This document shows, one piece after another, positions 14,835 to 17,665 of a stretch of DNA of 17,665 nucleotides (positions within the stretch are counted from its first letter, which is position 1; each line of letters begins with the position of its first letter). Under the pieces are notes generated by a model. The model was given only the letters and a program-made list of their open reading frames with translations. It had not been told where the DNA came from and made no database searches. This stretch comes from DATLYB01 sp964502525 (lineage in GTDB: Bacteria; Bacteroidota; Bacteroidia; Chitinophagales; CAIOSU01). The position numbers were made by a program, and so were the translations under genes. The stretch is from assembly GCA_964502525.1 (NCBI GenBank), contig CAZCXH010000104.1, forward strand, positions 1 through 17,665. The letters are read 5' to 3'.

Positions 14835-15293
14835 GGCTGTTTCCCGAATTTTGCGTGACAGAAATTATAGTTATACTGCATTCATTTCCACCCGTTTGTC
14901 CACATCGCAATTCGCAGAGCCGCAACATATTCAGTTAAAAACTAAGCGGTTTGACGTAATCCTTTCTAACGAATTGCTGATAATTATTTTGCATTTTGCT
15001 TGGAAATCTGCGGGGGGGCGCTATATTTATCGTCTCGTCCTAATTTGTGTGTTGGTGATCTTTTTATACCAAGAGTAGTCGAATTTCCGAAGGAATGAGT
15101 CGTACTCTCGGTTAATACCGAACATTCTACAGTTTAATTGTTCAAAAACCTGAGTTGTTTTGGTATATCATAATTATTCTGCCGGTTCGGTTGGTTGGGG
15201 AAACAGCAACTGACGATTATGTCAAAAAATTAACCGACCGTTAAACCCGACATGATGAAATAAATTCTATTTTAGAAGAAAGTTTTCCGGGTC
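14835..15293. other. 459-bp intergenic region with nested inverted repeats
   Basis: No convincing gene lies here; a 75-codon ORF at 14851-15078 has no family features, and its hydrophobic end reads like AT-rich chance translation. It holds TATACCAA (15065-15072) paired with TTGGTATA (15160-15167). Inside that are CCGA/TCGG (15087-15090, 15108-15111), GAGT/ACTC (15097-15107), and TCGGT/ACCGA (15108-15121), the last competing with the CCGA stem. A GG-rich stretch (15184-15200) follows. The promoter of the next gene presumably lies here, but no perfect TAnnTTTG was seen. Confidence 0.5.
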
Positions 15294-17012
15294 ATGAAAA
15301 CTTCACTCCTTTTAGTTTCTCTTTTCTTTTGCGGTTATACTCTCTCTGCCCAAACCCGCAACCCCGTGCTGGATATTAACAGAGCCAATATCTGGCGTTT
15401 CGGATTTCAAACGACACCCAATAATGCTCCCGGCTTGGATTTCAGCAACGGCTCTCCGGTTGCGATTAACTGCGGGCCCTCTGTCGGAACCGGGTCCTCG
15501 GCAAATTCCGATTCACTCGGCAACCTGCTTTTGTATGGCGGTTATGGCGGATCAGGCGGGCAATATCAAAGAATGTTTAATAGAACCTGTGTCCAAATGG
15601 ATAACAGCGGTGTGGTAGGCGATCCCAACTTTATCGGCATGTCACAAACCAATATAGCAATTCCCCAACCTCACAGCCCAAATCTTATTTATTATTTCTC
15701 GACTTCGATAACCCTGAAGTACAACCTGGTTGATATGAATTTAGATGGCGGCAAGGGGACCGTGATTGAAAGAAATGTATTGATGGAATCTAATACCAAT
15801 GTAAAATTAGCCGCAGTACATCATTGTAATGGTACTGATATTTGGATTGTGGGACACAGGTGGCTTTCAGATATTTTCTATGCCTACCTGCTGACAGATA
15901 CCGGCATTACCACGACACCTATAACTACTCAAATCGGACCTATGGATAATGACGTGGGATATTACCAAGCTGGCGAAATAAAATTTTCGGGTGATGGGAA
16001 CAAAATGGTAATCATTTTTTACGGTTCTACCATCCCTCCTTATTTGTTTGACTTTGATAAATCAACCGGAATAATTTCCAATCCTGTTACGCTACAAAAA
16101 GACCCGGGAGATGATGGAACTTCCTTCTCACCCGATAATTCCAAGCTATATATCTGCACAAGTCGTGGGGTACTTGTGCAATATGATATGGAAGCGGGAA
16201 GCGATAGTGCGATTACTCAATCAAGAAAACTTGTCGCACAAGTTAACTATGATTTAGCAACTATGCAGTTAGGGCGCGATGGCAAGATTTACGTCACCTC
16301 GGCAAGCATACCCTATAGCTATTACCTTGATGTAATCAATAATCCCAATGCCTTAGATACGCTGTGCAATTTTCAAAAAAAGGCAATTTATCTGAATGGC
16401 TCGACCTGCTATGTTAGAGGTTTAATGCATACCGTGGACAGCTACTTTTATACGGGTAGCTCTGCCTATCCCTGCTACGGGGATACCAATGCTGTCATTT
16501 GCAACGACAATAATATATGTACAGTGGACAGCCCTAACCCGTTTGGCGGTTGTATTTTTACCTCGGTAAGTTGTGATGACTATAATCTCTGCACTGCCGA
16601 TGCCTGTGATTCTTTAGCAGGATGTATTTACGGCACTACAAATTGTGATGACAATGATTCCTGCACCATAGATGCGTGTGATTCTCTTACAGGATGTTTC
16701 AATACTCCGATAGTCAATTGCATTGATGGATTATCTGCGATTACCGGCAATATTTATGTGCATGTTAGTCCAAATCCGTTTGCTGACAAGGCTCATATTA
16801 AAATATCAAGCGTTCTGCCAATCAACAATACAGTCGGGTATCAATTGTTGGATGCGCTTGGTAAAGAAGTAACCACCCAAATTTCAGAGATAAGCCACGG
16901 TCTTTATAAAATAGAAGCCCTTTTAAGCAGGGCAAGGCTTAATACAGGGTTGTATTTCTTGACAATTAATACACCGGGAAATACCACCACAGTTAAAATT
17001 TTTATTTTTTAA
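15294..17012 (+). CDS. T9SS beta-propeller protein with CTDC repeats and type A sorting domain
   Basis: 572 aa with a Sec signal peptide (MKTSLLLVSLFFCGYTLSAQ). Residues about 25-385 form a WD40-like/propeller region common in Bacteroidota T9SS proteins, seen in SDSLGNLLLYGG, a YYFSTSITLKYNLVDMNLDG stretch, GTDIWIVGHRW, FYAYLLTDTGI and GEIKFSGDGNKM. Three CTDC repeats follow at Cys403, Cys427 and Cys451 (24-residue period); the first has Pro where the third Cys should be. About residues 485-572 are a T9SS type A sorting domain (VHVSPNPFADKAHI near the start, GLYFLTINTPGNTTTVKIF at the end). It should be exported by Sec then T9SS and attached at the surface or released. Codon use looks more AT-rich than parAB. 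Ligand unknown. The next gene starts 19 bp after its stop, so the two are likely an operon. Confidence 0.88.
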   Translation: MKTSLLLVSLFFCGYTLSAQTRNPVLDINRANIWRFGFQTTPNNAPGLDFSNGSPVAINCGPSVGTGSSANSDSLGNLLLYGGYGGSGGQYQRMFNRTCVQMDNSGVVGDPNFIGMSQTNIAIPQPHSPNLIYYFSTSITLKYNLVDMNLDGGKGTVIERNVLMESNTNVKLAAVHHCNGTDIWIVGHRWLSDIFYAYLLTDTGITTTPITTQIGPMDNDVGYYQAGEIKFSGDGNKMVIIFYGSTIPPYLFDFDKSTGIISNPVTLQKDPGDDGTSFSPDNSKLYICTSRGVLVQYDMEAGSDSAITQSRKLVAQVNYDLATMQLGRDGKIYVTSASIPYSYYLDVINNPNALDTLCNFQKKAIYLNGSTCYVRGLMHTVDSYFYTGSSAYPCYGDTNAVICNDNNICTVDSPNPFGGCIFTSVSCDDYNLCTADACDSLAGCIYGTTNCDDNDSCTIDACDSLTGCFNTPIVNCIDGLSAITGNIYVHVSPNPFADKAHIKISSVLPINNTVGYQLLDALGKEVTTQISEISHGLYKIEALLSRARLNTGLYFLTINTPGNTTTVKIFIF

Positions 17013-17031
17013 CCCATAAAAATCCTCAGTC

Positions 17032-17665
17032 ATGAAAAGATTACCTTATTTCGTTTTGGTTACCTTATCGGTAATTATTGCCCCGGTAACTAATGCCCAG
17101 GACTCCCTTAACTGGCACTTGAATGGTAATCCAGTAACTAATGGCGCCTATATAGGAACCAATAGTATTGGAGACTACTTTCCTATTGTAACAGAAATGC
17201 AAGAAAGAATGAGAGTTGATACTGGTCGTGGGTACATAGGTATAGGTACTCCGCATCCTAAAAATCTTCAACATTTGAATAAGTTAACTGCAAATGACGT
17301 GTACTCCCAATTCACCAATGCAACAACCGGTGATACTCTCAGCACCTCCGGCTTCCGCATCGGCATTGATGCCAATGGGAATGCCGTTTTATTCAATAAT
17401 TACTCCGATTCCCTAAGTGGGAATATGAATTTTTCCACCAATGGCACGCAAAAAATGACCATCCTCGGAGCCAGCGGCTCAACCGATGGTAATGTAGGCA
17501 TTGGCACGGCAACACCCTCTGAAAAGCTCGAAGTGAACGGCAACCTTTTAGTAAATGGTAAAATTCTTGTGGCTGAGGAGGCAAATACCTATGACTTGCT
17601 TGCTATGATATTGCAACTGCAAAATGAAGTGGCTGAACTGAAACAGCAGATGGCAATGACAAAAA
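17032..17665 (+). CDS. Secreted protein with GVGIGT-type tail-fibre-like repeats (3' end beyond window)
   Basis: An ATG at 17032 opens 211 codons without a stop to the window edge. The N-terminus (MKRLPYFVLVTLSVIIAPVTNAQ) is a signal peptide. The body has two copies of the motif known in Bacteroidota surface and tail-fibre-like proteins: GYIGIGTPHPKNLQHL (about 67-82) and GNVGIGTATPSEKLEVNG (about 153-170), followed by GKILV. The end (NTYDLLAMILQLQNEVAELKQQM) is a predicted coiled coil, usual near the C-terminus of these trimer-forming proteins, so few residues are probably missing. Function is unknown; it may form a surface trimer. It is 19 bp downstream of the T9SS propeller gene and probably co-transcribed. 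Confidence 0.75.
   Translation, partial: MKRLPYFVLVTLSVIIAPVTNAQDSLNWHLNGNPVTNGAYIGTNSIGDYFPIVTEMQERMRVDTGRGYIGIGTPHPKNLQHLNKLTANDVYSQFTNATTGDTLSTSGFRIGIDANGNAVLFNNYSDSLSGNMNFSTNGTQKMTILGASGSTDGNVGIGTATPSEKLEVNGNLLVNGKILVAEEANTYDLLAMILQLQNEVAELKQQMAMTK

Noticed and set aside
14851..15078. 75-codon plus-strand ORF after parB
   Set aside because: No ribosome-binding site, no family similarity, and a hydrophobic end explained by AT-rich DNA.
13008..15293. parS centromere site near parAB
   Set aside because: I looked for a GTTNCACGTGNAAC-like palindrome here and elsewhere in the window and found none.

Overview
The window is chromosomal DNA from a member of the Bacteroidota, probably an environmental, gliding or adhesin-rich lineage; I cannot place it below phylum. 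The evidence is two proteins with type IX secretion (T9SS) C-terminal sorting domains (one type B, one type A), SPII lipoproteins, weak Shine-Dalgarno sequences, and several matches to the Bacteroidota -7 promoter element TAnnTTTG.

Layout. 1-811 (minus, running off the left edge): a secreted protein built from Cys/Asp-rich CTDC-type repeats. 1070-2751 (plus): a possible 58-codon ORF overlapping a polytopic GT-C/GT39-like membrane protein. 2824-6381 (plus): a large multidomain surface adhesin (Ig-like, PKD and SprB-like repeats, T9SS type B domain). 6557-8203 (minus): a compact run of a NUDIX hydrolase followed by two YeeE/YedE-type sulfur transporter halves. 8202-8855 (plus): pyrE, head-to-head with the NUDIX gene so that both ATGs share one CATG. 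9006-9806 (plus): an RMD1/YagE (DUF155) protein. 9953-12965 (minus): three lipoproteins, namely an orphan family 5 solute-binding protein, a lipoprotein with an internally duplicated domain, and a small lipocalin-like one. 13120-14834 (plus): parA and parB, the chromosome segregation pair. 15294-17665 (plus): a T9SS beta-propeller protein carrying three CTDC repeats, then a partial protein with the GxVGIGTxxP motif of phage-tail-like Bacteroidota surface proteins.

Housekeeping genes (pyrE, parAB, NUDIX) sit between blocks of cell-surface genes. The surface blocks appear modular: the same CTDC repeat occurs in two different protein contexts, one at each end of the window. The intergenic regions at 10433-10600 and 15065-15200 contain several nested inverted repeats that the gene annotation does not explain. 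I see no CRISPR array, rRNA or tRNA gene, transposase or recognisable defence system. All calls come from reading the sequence; no database search was run.
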